A stretch of DNA of 64,000 bases from Ktedonobacter sp. SOSP1-85 (GCF_016587415.1 NZ_BNJI01000003.1:124001-188000); one strand, 5' to 3'. Positions 9,336 through 18,970 are shown, counted from the stretch's first letter. Made by a program: numbers and translations. The notes: generated from the letters alone by a model not told the origin.

Positions 9336-10874
9336 TCACACGGCTTTCCTGATTGGTAACCAGATATGGAACGTGCTACCTTTTCCGACCTCGCTCGCTA
9401 CCCAGAGGCTTCCTTTATGCAGATCAACGATATGTTTGCAGATCGAGAGCCCCAAACCAAGCCCGTTGACTTCACGGATCAAGCTCATATCTACTTGGCG
9501 AAAACGGTCAAAGATGCTCTGTTGATGGCTATGAGGAATCCCGATACCGTGATCGCGCACCCGGATCTCCAACATGGGAGGAACTGTTTCACCTTCTGAC
9601 CAGGTCTGTCTGAATTGGCTCTTTTCTTCCTGCATTGCTCTAAGTTCGGAAAGTGGTACCGGACGCAGCAAGACCTCAATTTCTCCCCCCTGCGGAGAAT
9701 ATTGGAGAGCGTTGTGGAGCAAATGCTCAAGCATTTCTCGCAAACGTTGTCGGTCGGCCTGGATTACAGGTTCGTCCAGTGTGGGAGAGCCATCTTCATC
9801 TTCTAGAGAGAGAGAAAAGTCCCCTTCTTGTGAAGAAGATGTATTTTCTTGCTCCCAGCGCACTTTGGCTGTCAGAAAAGACTCACGCGCGAGCACTGCA
9901 ACATTAACGCTGCTGAATTCAAATAGAGCTATTCCTGCTTCCAGTTGGGACAGCTCTAAAAGGTTGTGAATACGTTTTGTCAGACGCGTGCTCGCATCAT
10001 CAATTGCCAGAAGAAATTCGTGGCGTTCCTCCGGTTGGATACGTTGCTCGTGGCGCAGTAATATTTCCACATAGCCCTTGATAGCTGCGAGCGGGCTCCG
10101 TAATTCGTGGTTTAATGTTGCTAGCAACTCCGCTTGTACCAGTTCCTTCTCCTGTTTTCTTACAGGAGAAGGAACTGGTGATGGTGCGCCTACAAGCGCA
10201 AGGAACATCATCATCAGCACTGTACCAGCCGCTTCTTGTATGCATAAAGGGAGAGATGCTGGTAGCGTTGACTTGATACCACTGCTCTCGGACACTTCCT
10301 CTGGAACGAAGCCTTCCTGGAAGAGGAGGAACTCTACATGTGAAGGTAAATGGGGAGAATGAATATGAGCTTCGGCCTCGTCGCTAGATGTCGCCCCTTG
10401 CTCGAACGTCAACTCAGCTGGAACAGCTTGAGAAGGGACCGCAACTGGCAGGTGATAGAACGTGCACTCCACGACGCCTGATAGAGGCTGTTCGTTGAGC
10501 ACGTTGGGGGAACGACGTGCTATCGTTTGTGCCACGTCCTCTATGCTGATTCCTTGAGACGCCAGAAGATACCAGCGTTTCTTCTCCCCTGAAGAGGAAC
10601 GCGGAACCACAGGAAAATGCTGGGAGACGGGGTTAGGGCCCTCGCCCAGCAGAGATGTTTGCTCTGGGAAGAGAAGGGCACCTTTTTGTGAAGCCGTAAC
10701 ATGCAAGAGACGCTGTAGGAGACGCGTAGCCACTGTAGCTACTTCTATTTCCTTAGTGAAAAGTTGCCTTCCAACGAAGCGAGCAAGCATGATCAGGTCG
10801 AAACATGGGGGGGTAGATGTACTCTTCTCTGGCGGAGAAGAGCAGCTACAGGATGGTCGCTCTTGGGCAATCAC
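9336..10874 (-). CDS. Histidine kinase with unrecognised N-terminal sensor region
   Basis: 512-aa soluble kinase. Residues about 1-260 form a variable sensor region opening with FDLIMLARFVGRQLFTKEIEVAT and ending at a hydrophobic helix (AAGTVLMMMFLALVGA). HisKA has NHELRSPLAAIKGY. The HATPase has NALQYSP, DHGIGIP and GLGLGLSIC. The GTG start at 10874 is supported by AAGGAAG upstream. The kinase at 27551 shares the same layout and most motifs, so the two are paralogues. No regulator gene is adjacent. A perfect long hairpin lies inside the gene at 10138-10179, just before the HisKA segment. Confidence 0.88.
   Translation of the reverse strand: MIAQERPSCSCSSPPEKSTSTPPCFDLIMLARFVGRQLFTKEIEVATVATRLLQRLLHVTASQKGALLFPEQTSLLGEGPNPVSQHFPVVPRSSSGEKKRWYLLASQGISIEDVAQTIARRSPNVLNEQPLSGVVECTFYHLPVAVPSQAVPAELTFEQGATSSDEAEAHIHSPHLPSHVEFLLFQEGFVPEEVSESSGIKSTLPASLPLCIQEAAGTVLMMMFLALVGAPSPVPSPVRKQEKELVQAELLATLNHELRSPLAAIKGYVEILLRHEQRIQPEERHEFLLAIDDASTRLTKRIHNLLELSQLEAGIALFEFSSVNVAVLARESFLTAKVRWEQENTSSSQEGDFSLSLEDEDGSPTLDEPVIQADRQRLREMLEHLLHNALQYSPQGGEIEVLLRPVPLSELRAMQEEKSQFRQTWSEGETVPPMLEIRVRDHGIGIPHSHQQSIFDRFRQVDMSLIREVNGLGLGLSICKHIVDLHKGSLWVASEVGKGSTFHIWLPIRKAV
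10138..10179. repeat. Perfect 18-bp stem hairpin inside kinase gene
   Basis: ACCAGTTCCTTCTCCTGT (10138-10155) and its exact reverse complement (10162-10179) flank a 6-base loop. It encodes a Pro/Val-rich stretch and a Glu/Lys-rich stretch in the linker before HisKA. The region at the same place in the paralogue (about 28340-28380) has no such hairpin. Confidence 0.8.
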
Positions 10875-10965
10875 ATTATCTTCCTTACTAAACGGGATAT
10901 GTTCCTATTCTGTCTTTGTATCCTACATCACTAAGAACACAAGGGAACCTCTACTGGCCCAGAAA

Positions 10966-10986
10966 ATATCACAATCAGGTCACAAA
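10966..10986. promoter_or_regulatory. Candidate regulatory motif upstream of kinase
   Basis: The 393-base gap 10875-11267 separates the leftward kinase from phosphoketolase. It holds ATATCACAAT followed by GTCACAAA. The same two words occur in the same order upstream of the paralogous kinase (29158-29167 and 29202-29209), though with wider spacing. They may be a shared control site. Nothing else in the gap is convincing. Confidence 0.3.
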
Positions 10987-11267
10987 AGGGAGTGCATGAT
11001 GATATCCTTGCCCTGTACGCAATTTTCTTACGCATGGAAAATAGCCGGGTTCATCATACGTGAGAGAGAGATCTCACCACACAGCCTGCCCAGGGCAAGC
11101 TGTTTCTTTGTCACTGGTCGTTCACAGGGACCAGGCAACGTACAGCGATGAGAGGCTCGTATACGCATTGTGTGGTTGTGCCCCATTTTTGTGAGCAGAT
11201 CGTGTCATCACTGCGCTATCCTCTCTAGAGGACCAGTAATTAGAGAGACACATTTTACAAGGAGGGT

Positions 11268-13628
11268 ATGATGCCACTGCTTGATCCGGCATATCTTGAT
11301 TTGCTCCATCGCTATTGGAATGCAGCGAACTATCTCACCATCGGACAAATTTACTTGCGGGAGAATCCTTTATTACGGGAACCACTACGCCCCGAACATA
11401 TCAAGCCGCGACTCCTCGGCCATTGGGGAACGTCACCGGGTCTGAGCTTCATCTACGTGCATCTGAATCGCCTGATTAAAGAATATGACGCCAATATGCT
11501 GTACCTGGCCGGCCCTGGACATGGTGGGCCTGCGATCGTAGCGAATGTCTATCTGGAAGGCACATATACAGATATCTATCCTCACATCACCCAGGATGCT
11601 GAGGGCATGCGTCATCTCTTCCGCCAGTTCTCGACACCGGGGGGCGTCCCAAGCCATGTCAGTGTCCCTACCCCAGGTTCTATTCACGAAGGAGGAGAGC
11701 TTGGCTACGTACTTTCACATGCCTTCGGCGCGGCATTTGACAATCCGGATGTGATTGTTGCCGCTGTTATCGGTGATGGAGAGGCAGAGACAGCGCCACT
11801 AGAGGGAGCCTGGAAAAGCATCAAGTTTTTGAACCCGGCTCGTGATGGGGCTGTGCTTCCTATTCTCCATCTCAATGGATATAAGATCTCTGGTCCAACC
11901 GTGCTGGGACGTAGCAGTAACGACGAGATAGGCAGTCTCATCGCGGGTTATGGCTATGAGGCCCATTTCATTGAAGGCGACGATCCTCTGCACATGCACC
12001 AGGTTTTTGCTGAGACGCTCGATACCTGCTATCAGCAGATCCGTTCTACGCAAGAGGAGGCGCGCAGGAATGGTGTCAGCATGCGACCAAAGTGGCCTGC
12101 CATTATTCTACGTACCCCCAAAGGATGGACAGGGCCAAAAGAAGTCGATGGTCTCCCCATTGAAGGGTCGTTTCGCTCACACCAGGTGCCGATAGCGGAG
12201 GTCAAAACAAAGAGCGAGCACTTGCGTCTGCTTGAGCAGTGGATGCGCAGCTATAAACCGGAAGAGCTTTTTGACGAGCACGGGCGTCTTCTTCCCGAGC
12301 TTGCAGCGCTCGCCCCCGTAGGAGAGCGTCGCATGGGAGCCAATCCGCATGCAAATGGAGGGAAGGTGCTGGATGACCTGGATCTCCCAGGCTTTACAGA
12401 TTACGCTCTTGAGGTGCAGCAGCCTGCACGTGAACGCCACGAATCCACCCGTAAGCTCGGCAAGATGATGCGTGACATCTTTACCAGGAATGCGCAGCAG
12501 CACAATTTTCGCCTCTTTTGCCCTGATGAAACCAATTCCAACCGCCTTGGGAACGTGTTTGAAGTTGGGAATCGCTGCTCGGTTGAAACCATCATGGCCA
12601 ATGATGATCATATCTCCGCAGATGGACGCGTCATGGAAGTGCTCAGCGAGCACCTCTGCCAGGGCTGGTTAGAAGGCTATCTGCTGACAGGACGACATGG
12701 CGTCTTTGCGACGTATGAAGCCTTCTCGATGGTCTCGGCCTCCATGACCATTCAGCACGCAAAATGGTTGGAGGAGCAGATCAAACTCCCCTGGCGCGAG
12801 CCAATTGCATCGCTCAACATTCTGTTGACCTCAACCTGCTGGCGCAATGACCATAATGGGTTTAGTCACCAGGGACCCGGGCTCATCGATACCGTGCTTT
12901 CAAAAAAAGGGACAGTGGCGCGCATTTACTTACCACCAGATGCCAACTCGTTACTCTCTGTGGCCGATCATTGCTTCCGCAGTCGCAACTATGTGAACTT
13001 GATCGTGATTGATAAGCAGCCACAATTGCAATGGCTGAATATGCAGGACGCGGTCGCGCATTGCGCGCGAGGATTGTCGACCTGGCACTGGGCCAGTAAC
13101 GATGACCAGGTCGAGCCAGATGTCGTGCTTGCCTGTGCCGGTGACATTCCCACGCAGGAGACGATTGCGGCGGCCTGGTGGTTACGTCGACATCTCCCAG
13201 AATTGAAAGTGCGTGTCGTGAATGTCGTTGATCTCATGACGCTCTATCATCCCTATCTGCACCCGCATGGCCTGGATGAGGCGACATTTGCCGAGCACTT
13301 TACGCAGGATAAGCCTGTCGTGTTCGCTTTCCATGGGTATCCACGAGCGATTCACGAGATCATACACGGGCGTCCCAACACGCCTCGCTTCCATGTGCGT
13401 GGCTTCAACGAGGAGGGCACGACGACGACGCCCTTTGACATGGTAGTGCTGAATGGCATGAGCCGTTATCACCTCTGTATCGAGGCGATGCGACGTGCTC
13501 CTCGTGTGCGAGCGCTCACCCCTCCTCTTATCGCTGAGTGCAACGATCAGCTTGCTCGGCACAAAGCCTATGTGAGAGCCAATTTTGAAGATATGCCGCA
13601 CGTACGTGATTGGGTATGGACTGACTGA
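11268..13628 (+). CDS. xfp: Phosphoketolase (xylulose-5-P/fructose-6-P)
   Basis: 786-aa thiamine diphosphate enzyme that splits xylulose 5-phosphate (often also fructose 6-phosphate) with phosphate to acetyl phosphate and an aldose phosphate. Length is typical (about 790-800). Signatures are HWGTSPGLSFIYVHLNR, GPGHGGPAIVANVYLEGTY and the TPP motif GDGEAETAPLEGAWK. The C-terminal domain (about 600-786) is complete. The start follows AAGGAGGG; ATG codons at 11268 and 11271 are both possible. Acetate kinase follows 114 bases downstream, giving the classic route from sugar phosphate to acetate with ATP gain and no oxygen or NAD requirement. Confidence 0.96.
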   Translation: MMPLLDPAYLDLLHRYWNAANYLTIGQIYLRENPLLREPLRPEHIKPRLLGHWGTSPGLSFIYVHLNRLIKEYDANMLYLAGPGHGGPAIVANVYLEGTYTDIYPHITQDAEGMRHLFRQFSTPGGVPSHVSVPTPGSIHEGGELGYVLSHAFGAAFDNPDVIVAAVIGDGEAETAPLEGAWKSIKFLNPARDGAVLPILHLNGYKISGPTVLGRSSNDEIGSLIAGYGYEAHFIEGDDPLHMHQVFAETLDTCYQQIRSTQEEARRNGVSMRPKWPAIILRTPKGWTGPKEVDGLPIEGSFRSHQVPIAEVKTKSEHLRLLEQWMRSYKPEELFDEHGRLLPELAALAPVGERRMGANPHANGGKVLDDLDLPGFTDYALEVQQPARERHESTRKLGKMMRDIFTRNAQQHNFRLFCPDETNSNRLGNVFEVGNRCSVETIMANDDHISADGRVMEVLSEHLCQGWLEGYLLTGRHGVFATYEAFSMVSASMTIQHAKWLEEQIKLPWREPIASLNILLTSTCWRNDHNGFSHQGPGLIDTVLSKKGTVARIYLPPDANSLLSVADHCFRSRNYVNLIVIDKQPQLQWLNMQDAVAHCARGLSTWHWASNDDQVEPDVVLACAGDIPTQETIAAAWWLRRHLPELKVRVVNVVDLMTLYHPYLHPHGLDEATFAEHFTQDKPVVFAFHGYPRAIHEIIHGRPNTPRFHVRGFNEEGTTTTPFDMVVLNGMSRYHLCIEAMRRAPRVRALTPPLIAECNDQLARHKAYVRANFEDMPHVRDWVWTD

Positions 13629-13657
13629 GAGAGTATTCGCACTTGTTAGGAAGACGC

Positions 13658-13702
13658 AATGCCTGCCAAGCCATGGAGGAATGGGTGATCCTGGCAGGCA
13701 TT
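13658..13702 (+). terminator. Hairpin between xfp and ackA
   Basis: AATGCCTGCCA pairs perfectly with TGGCAGGCATT across a 23-base loop, 30 bases after the xfp stop, followed by a GT-rich tail. It could attenuate or protect the mRNA so that acetate kinase is made at a different level from phosphoketolase. Confidence 0.5.
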
Positions 13703-13742
13703 GTTGTGTTCCGCTGGTAATCTATCCTCAAGGAGGAGCCTG

Positions 13743-14999
13743 GTGAATATCCTGGTGTTAAACGCGGGGTCAAGTAGTTTGAAATGCTGCCTGTACGTTG
13801 TCTCTGGCAACTTGCCAGGTGAGCCACCGGCAGCAACGTGGGCCGCTCATCTGGAGCAGATGGGGAGTAAACAGATGCAACTGCATGTGGTAACCAGCGC
13901 TGGTCGCCACACTGAACAGACCTTTACGGGCAAGATAGAGTGGTCCCTTGCCGTAGCACATACTATCAGGACCCTGTGGAGTGGTCCAACGCAGGTACTC
14001 ACCCGATCTGCGGAAATTGATATTGTCGGGCATCGTGTGGTCCATGGTGGCGCGCAGTATGAGAATGGAACCCTCATTACACCAGCAGTCAAAGAGGCCA
14101 TTGCGCAGCTCGCGTTATATGCCCCTCTACACAATCCAGCGGCCCTCGAGAGTATCCACAGCATCGAAGCCTCTTTGCCACAAACGCCACAGCTTGCCGT
14201 CTTCGATACGGCATTTCATCGTCATCTCTCACCTGCTGTCTCATATTATCCCGGCCCATACGAATGGATTGCCCAGGGCATTCGTCGCTATGGCTTTCAT
14301 GGGCTGAGTCATCAGTATTGCTCGCAACGCGCCGAATCGCTGTTGGGACGCCCTCTTGCGTCGTTGAAACTGGTGACCTGTCACCTGGGCAATGGGTGCT
14401 CGCTTGCGGCAATCTCACACGGGCAGAGTGTGGATACAACGATGGGGTTTACGCCGCTGGAGGGGCTCATGATGGGGAGCCGTTCTGGCTCCATCGATCC
14501 GGGCATCTTGCTCCACCTGCTACGCCACCAGGGCTATACCATCGAACACCTGGATACGGTCCTCAATCAAGGCTCTGGTCTGCGTGGGATCTCAGGTCTA
14601 TCTCACGACATGCGGGACGTGCTCGCAGCGGCAGAGGCAGGGAATCCACGCGCGGTGCTGGCCAGAGACATGTACGTGTATCGACTTCGAACTGCTATCG
14701 GGGCCATGCTTGCGGCGCTGAGCGGCATGGATGCGCTTGTCTTTACTGGTGGCGTGGGGGAACACGCTGCTCCTATACGAGCGGCGGTCTGCCAGGCATT
14801 CGGCTTTCTGGGGCTTCAGCTTGATGAGGCCAAAAATAGCGTCGCAGGATCGACAGATGACCAGGACATCGCTACTCCTACTTCACATATTCGTGTCCTG
14901 GTCGTTCATGCCCAGGAAAACTGGGTGATTGCGCAGGAATGCTGGCGCTGGAAAATGGGCCAGCATTCCTCTCAAGAAGACCTGAAATGCCCAGGATGA
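13743..14999 (+). CDS. ackA: Acetate kinase
   Basis: 418-aa ASKHA-fold kinase that converts acetyl phosphate and ADP into acetate and ATP. The N-terminal NAGSSSLK loop starts at residue 6. DTAFH, the family motif GFHGLSHQY, HLGNGCS and DTTMGFTPLEGLMMGSRSGSIDP are all present, as is FTGGVGEHA near the C-terminus. The GTG at 13743 is chosen because AAGGAGG lies 6 bases upstream and the protein then starts at the conserved strand. It consumes the acetyl phosphate made by Xfp. No phosphotransacetylase gene is seen in the window. Confidence 0.96.
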   Translation: MNILVLNAGSSSLKCCLYVVSGNLPGEPPAATWAAHLEQMGSKQMQLHVVTSAGRHTEQTFTGKIEWSLAVAHTIRTLWSGPTQVLTRSAEIDIVGHRVVHGGAQYENGTLITPAVKEAIAQLALYAPLHNPAALESIHSIEASLPQTPQLAVFDTAFHRHLSPAVSYYPGPYEWIAQGIRRYGFHGLSHQYCSQRAESLLGRPLASLKLVTCHLGNGCSLAAISHGQSVDTTMGFTPLEGLMMGSRSGSIDPGILLHLLRHQGYTIEHLDTVLNQGSGLRGISGLSHDMRDVLAAAEAGNPRAVLARDMYVYRLRTAIGAMLAALSGMDALVFTGGVGEHAAPIRAAVCQAFGFLGLQLDEAKNSVAGSTDDQDIATPTSHIRVLVVHAQENWVIAQECWRWKMGQHSSQEDLKCPG

Positions 15000-15192
15000 G
15001 CAGATCCTTGCGTACCGTGTCACGCTTGATAGTTAGCTGTGATTCCAATGTCAATCGGCGTGATACTGATGTGATAGATCGGCTTTATACTCTTCTTCAA
15101 AGGAAAGATGTGGCAACGTCTTTACAGCAAGCGAGAACACCCGACTGGAATCGTGTGAGTGCGAACGAGCTGTTTCGCACAAGGAGGTGAGT

Positions 15193-17160
15193 ATGGCCTA
15201 TCGTTTTCATGTCAACTCAAGCGCATGCATTAATTGCGGTATTTGTATGGATCTCTGCCCAGTGCGCTGTCTGGATATGACTCGCCCGTCAGGAGAGGGA
15301 GAGCGAGGGCAGGAGCAAGAGCTGCTCAGCCCCACTCCTGGCAAGTCAGCCGCACGTAGCTGGATGATGCTGGCCCCAGTCCAGGTAGCAGACTGCATCG
15401 GCTGCCAGGTCTGCGCACAGGAGTGTCCGACGAATGCTATCACCATTGAGAAGAGCCTAGAGGAGATCGCGTTTGCGCGGCGTGGCCCTCTTACGTATCT
15501 GCCGCCAGAGGGTGGCTGGTTGCCGCTTGACGCCTATACTCGCGCCACGCCTGAAGAGCCTGGGGAAACGCCCTGGGGCGAGGGTCGTGCCTGGCATGTT
15601 GCCGAGCGAAAGGCTATCTGGCAAAGCTGGCGAAGCTGGCTAGGAGAGCGCAAAGAAGATCTGCGCGCTCCCTGTCAGGCGGCCTGCCCAGTAGGTACTA
15701 ACGCAGGTTTGTATGTGAGCCTGATCGCCGAGGGACGAGACGAGGAAGCGCTGCGGGTCGCCTCAGAGTCCAACCCGTTTCCCTCCATTTGTGGTCGTGT
15801 TTGCACGGCTCCTTGTGAAGATGCGTGCCGACGGGCCGAATTTGACCTGCCGATTGCCATCCGCGACCTGAAACGCTTCGCCACCGATCATTCTTCCAAC
15901 ACACGGGTGATCCCGCATCCTACGCAGCACCATCCCGAGCGTGTCGCGATTGTGGGCGCTGGTCCGACTGGCCTGAGCGCGGCCTACTACCTGGCTCGCC
16001 GTGGCTATCGCGTCACGATCTTTGATGCTATGCCAGTGGCCGGTGGCATGATGGCCGTCGGTATCCCCGAATATCGCCTGCCCCGCGCGGAACTCAACCG
16101 CGATATCGAGGCCATCCGCGCGCTTGGGGTGGAAATGCACTTCAATATGGCCATCGGACGAGATATCTCGCTCTCTCAACTCCAGCAAGAGTTTGACGCG
16201 GTGTTACTGGCGGTTGGAGCGCAGCGTAGCCAGCGCCTGGGGATTTGGGGCGAATTGCTCTGGGAAGGAGTCATTCCGGCGACGACCTTCCTCAAAGCGT
16301 TTAATCTCCAGCCAGAGACCAGGCTCTCCGGAAAGGTGGCGGTGGTCGGCGGCGGTAGCACTGCCCTGGATGCCGCGCGTTCGGCCTTGCGCGCTGGTGC
16401 GCAACAGGTCAGCATCCTCTATCGCCGCACACGCATGGAGATGCCCGCGCAGGTTGAAGAGGTACGGGCGGCACTGGAGGAAGGCATTGCGCTTCAGGAA
16501 TCGGTTGCTCCAGTGCAGCTCCTCGGCGCGGATGGTAAGCTAGTCGCGGTTCGCTGCCAGCGCATGCTTCCTGGTGAGCCAGATGCTCAGGGCAGGCGCA
16601 GACCAGAACCGGTGCTTGGGACCGAGTTCGATCTGGAAGTCGAGACCATCCTGGTGGCTATTGGCGAGGCCCCCGATCCTGCATTTTTGCCGGAGGGCAC
16701 CAGTGTCGGCGTGGCTCCTTGGGGTGGGTTGCTCATCAATCCAACCACGTTGGCGACCGGGGCCCCTGGCGTGTTTGCTGCCGGGGATGTGACCTCTGGC
16801 CCGACAGACATCATTCATGCGGCGGCTCATGGCCGCAAAGCTGCGCAATCAATTCACGCGTATCTGCGTCAGCTCTCACCGAGCGCAGTGAGTGAATTGC
16901 CAGAAGATGAGTTTCAGACAGCTTCAACGCTGCCCTCTGGTGGCTTGATTACTCTGGATCTGCGCGCGACCCCGCGCGCGATTATGCCGCTGCGCCAGAA
17001 AGACGCGGTCAGCAATCGCTCGCAGGAATTCGCGCTCGGCTTGACAGAAGAACAGGCCCGTCGCGAGGCGAGTCGCTGCCTGCGCTGTGATGTTGCGTAC
17101 CTCTGTCCGAGTGTGCATGTAGTTGCGGCGAAAGAAGGTAAAGCAGCAAAAAGAGACTAA
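15193..17160 (+). CDS. Ferredoxin-domain FAD/NAD(P) oxidoreductase (GltD/NfnB-like)
   Basis: 655-aa fusion. Residues 1-100 carry two 4Fe-4S motifs (CINCGICMDLCP and CIGCQVCAQECP). Residues about 155-235 are a GltD-type N-terminal cluster domain (CQAACPVGTNAG, CGRVCTAPCEDACRR). An FAD Rossmann domain (VAIVGAGPTGLSAAYYLARR) and an NAD(P) Rossmann domain (VAVVGGGSTALDAARSALR) follow. The C-terminus has another Cys pair (CLRCDVAYLC). It likely passes electrons between NAD(P)H and a ferredoxin-like or membrane partner. ATG 15193 is preferred to GTG 15187, which lies inside the AAGGAGGTG site. Two small membrane proteins follow, the first starting 136 bases later, and may be its partners. Confidence 0.85.
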   Translation: MAYRFHVNSSACINCGICMDLCPVRCLDMTRPSGEGERGQEQELLSPTPGKSAARSWMMLAPVQVADCIGCQVCAQECPTNAITIEKSLEEIAFARRGPLTYLPPEGGWLPLDAYTRATPEEPGETPWGEGRAWHVAERKAIWQSWRSWLGERKEDLRAPCQAACPVGTNAGLYVSLIAEGRDEEALRVASESNPFPSICGRVCTAPCEDACRRAEFDLPIAIRDLKRFATDHSSNTRVIPHPTQHHPERVAIVGAGPTGLSAAYYLARRGYRVTIFDAMPVAGGMMAVGIPEYRLPRAELNRDIEAIRALGVEMHFNMAIGRDISLSQLQQEFDAVLLAVGAQRSQRLGIWGELLWEGVIPATTFLKAFNLQPETRLSGKVAVVGGGSTALDAARSALRAGAQQVSILYRRTRMEMPAQVEEVRAALEEGIALQESVAPVQLLGADGKLVAVRCQRMLPGEPDAQGRRRPEPVLGTEFDLEVETILVAIGEAPDPAFLPEGTSVGVAPWGGLLINPTTLATGAPGVFAAGDVTSGPTDIIHAAAHGRKAAQSIHAYLRQLSPSAVSELPEDEFQTASTLPSGGLITLDLRATPRAIMPLRQKDAVSNRSQEFALGLTEEQARREASRCLRCDVAYLCPSVHVVAAKEGKAAKRD

Positions 17161-17296
17161 AAACTGGTCAGAGATGAATTGTTGACATGAGGAACAAGTG
17201 TCTCTTGCAAAAGAGATGCTTAGAGTATCCGAGCTCTTGCGGGGTGCTAGCCATGCACTCATACCTCGCAAAAGAGAAAGAACGAGGAGAGACGCG

Positions 17297-17947
17297 ATGA
17301 CACCCGATCAACTGACACAGGCCATTGTGAATGGGGTAAATGCCGGTGGCGAGCAGTTTCTGGAAGGAACGCTAGCAGCGGCGCTGCCGATCATCTGGCT
17401 GGTGATCCTGGGCCTGCACCTGGCTCGCCCATACATTCTCGATATGATCGATCGTTTTACCTTGCGCCTGGGCGCGGACCTGCTCTGGCTGGTCTACATT
17501 GCCTTGCGTGACCTGCTGATTATCTCCGGCGTCATAATGAGCTTTATGTTCTTCTTCCCGGATGTGGTCACAACCGATCAGCTCCCGCTTACCGGAGGGC
17601 TGGCGGCGGTCTGCCTCTTTGGAGCCCTGCTGATCAAGCTGATTGGTGATCCTGATCACAACCTGCGCGATTTTCGTTTGACGACCTTGCTCCTGGCGGT
17701 GGGCGCTGCTTTCTACTTTATACCCTATGTGCTGGGTGTGCAATCGAACAGTGTGGTAAGCGGCACCTTGGCAAACATCAGTTCCTTCCTGGTTACCAGT
17801 AGCAATCCGCACTGGGCCGTTGGATTGGGGTATGTCTCTGTTGCCCTCCTGGCAATCTTGGGTGCAATCGCTGCGGGCTATAGCTTAAAAACCGGCGGCC
17901 GCGCCAATGAAACAGCGATCTCAGAATCATCGTCTTCGACGAAATAA
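17297..17947 (+). CDS. Unknown membrane protein, paralogue A
   Basis: 216 aa, about five to six hydrophobic segments, family not recognised. It shares a clear pattern with the next gene: RPY-hydrophobic-L, then R..LRLGAD..W..Y...RD between TM1 and TM2, then LPLTG.LAA.CL. The ATG at 17297 follows GAGGAGAGACGCG; the longer upstream frame has no ribosome site. Only 16 bases separate it from paralogue B, so the two form an operon and may make a heterodimer. It sits downstream of the ferredoxin oxidoreductase, and a redox-membrane role is only a contextual guess. Confidence 0.8.
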   Translation: MTPDQLTQAIVNGVNAGGEQFLEGTLAAALPIIWLVILGLHLARPYILDMIDRFTLRLGADLLWLVYIALRDLLIISGVIMSFMFFFPDVVTTDQLPLTGGLAAVCLFGALLIKLIGDPDHNLRDFRLTTLLLAVGAAFYFIPYVLGVQSNSVVSGTLANISSFLVTSSNPHWAVGLGYVSVALLAILGAIAAGYSLKTGGRANETAISESSSSTK

Positions 17948-17963
17948 GAAGGAGAGAAAAGCC

Positions 17964-18632
17964 ATGAAACCCGATGATGTCGCCAATGCAATTACGAATG
18001 CGCTTGTCCAAGGTGGATCACAATGGCTGATTGCCACGATCGTCGCTTTCCTTCCCGTCCTCTGGACGATGACCTTGATGCTGCATCTGGGCCGTCCATA
18101 TGTGCTGCGCACCCTGCGCCGCTGCGGCCTGCGCCTGGGCGCGGATATCTGGTGGATGTCGTACCTGCTCATGCGCGATGCTGTGCTGTTAATGACCTTT
18201 GCGCTGAGTTGGATCTTCTTTGCGCCTAATATCGTTGTCAACCAGGCCCTCCCGCTCACCGGGCCGCTGGCCGCGCTGTGCCTGCTGCTGGCTCTGGCGG
18301 TGAAGCTCTCGCGGCGGGTCGACGATGATGTGACCGCCTATCGATTGGCGACCGCGTTTCTCGTCCTGGGTGCGACCCTGTATTATGGGGCGCTGGTCTT
18401 CGCGATCGAGGCGAATAGCCAGGGCTACCTGGCTGGCTTTGCCCACATCTTTACCAGTAACGCGAATCCGACGGTTGCATTGATCGTCATGTGGATTGGA
18501 TTGGTGGGGGTGATGCTCATTGCCGGCTGGCTGTTTGTGCGCGCTCTCCAATCGGCGAACCGCACCATGGCGCGCCGACTTACCACCTCTCGTTCGCAGC
18601 CAGCCACGGAGCAGGGTCCTGTGGCCCCATAA
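17964..18632 (+). CDS. Unknown membrane protein, paralogue B
   Basis: 222 aa with the same length, topology and motifs as paralogue A (GRPYVL...LRLGAD...Y...RD, LPLTGPLAALCL). AAGGAGAG precedes the ATG at 17964. The C-terminal tail is basic and polar, and differs from the acidic Ser-rich tail of A. A tandem duplication that has diverged while keeping its core motifs suggests a two-subunit membrane complex. No known family was recognised and no catalytic residues can be named. Confidence 0.8.
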   Translation: MKPDDVANAITNALVQGGSQWLIATIVAFLPVLWTMTLMLHLGRPYVLRTLRRCGLRLGADIWWMSYLLMRDAVLLMTFALSWIFFAPNIVVNQALPLTGPLAALCLLLALAVKLSRRVDDDVTAYRLATAFLVLGATLYYGALVFAIEANSQGYLAGFAHIFTSNANPTVALIVMWIGLVGVMLIAGWLFVRALQSANRTMARRLTTSRSQPATEQGPVAP

Positions 18633-18770
18633 CATACAACAACCCATGGGATGCGCAACGAGATACCCTTTTGGCTAAAGGCCCTTCGCAGGCTCGCTCA
18701 ATGCTTTTCCTTTTTACTGGCAAGAAATCAGGCATACCTCTGCCTTATGGAAGCAGGAGAGTCTGGAAAG

Positions 18771-18959
18771 ATGCTTTCAAGCCAACTTACTGATGAGCTT
18801 AAACTCGTTGCGCATCCCATAGGCAGCCCTACACTTTTTGAGACGGCCCATGAGCAGTTGAACGAGATGGGAAAGGTCTTGAGGACGGTGCTACACCAAC
18901 TCATCGTCGAAGGAAAAGGAGACGGGGTTAGCGAGAGCGTCGGGTTTGTCACTCTATGA
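18771..18959 (+). CDS. Small hypothetical ORF, 62 aa
   Basis: ATG at 18771 has GGAGAG about 11 bases upstream. The product is helical and charged, and unrecognised. It ends just before the VIT relic, so it may itself be part of duplicated, decaying sequence. Confidence 0.3.
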   Translation: MLSSQLTDELKLVAHPIGSPTLFETAHEQLNEMGKVLRTVLHQLIVEGKGDGVSESVGFVTL

Positions 18960-18970
18960 AAACGGGTCAA

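Noticed and set aside
16540..16848. Minus-strand ORFs inside the ferredoxin oxidoreductase and inside the LuxR-type gene (47224-47790, 49328-49783)
   Set aside because: Shadows of high-GC coding sequence, with no start signals and composition explained by the opposite frame.
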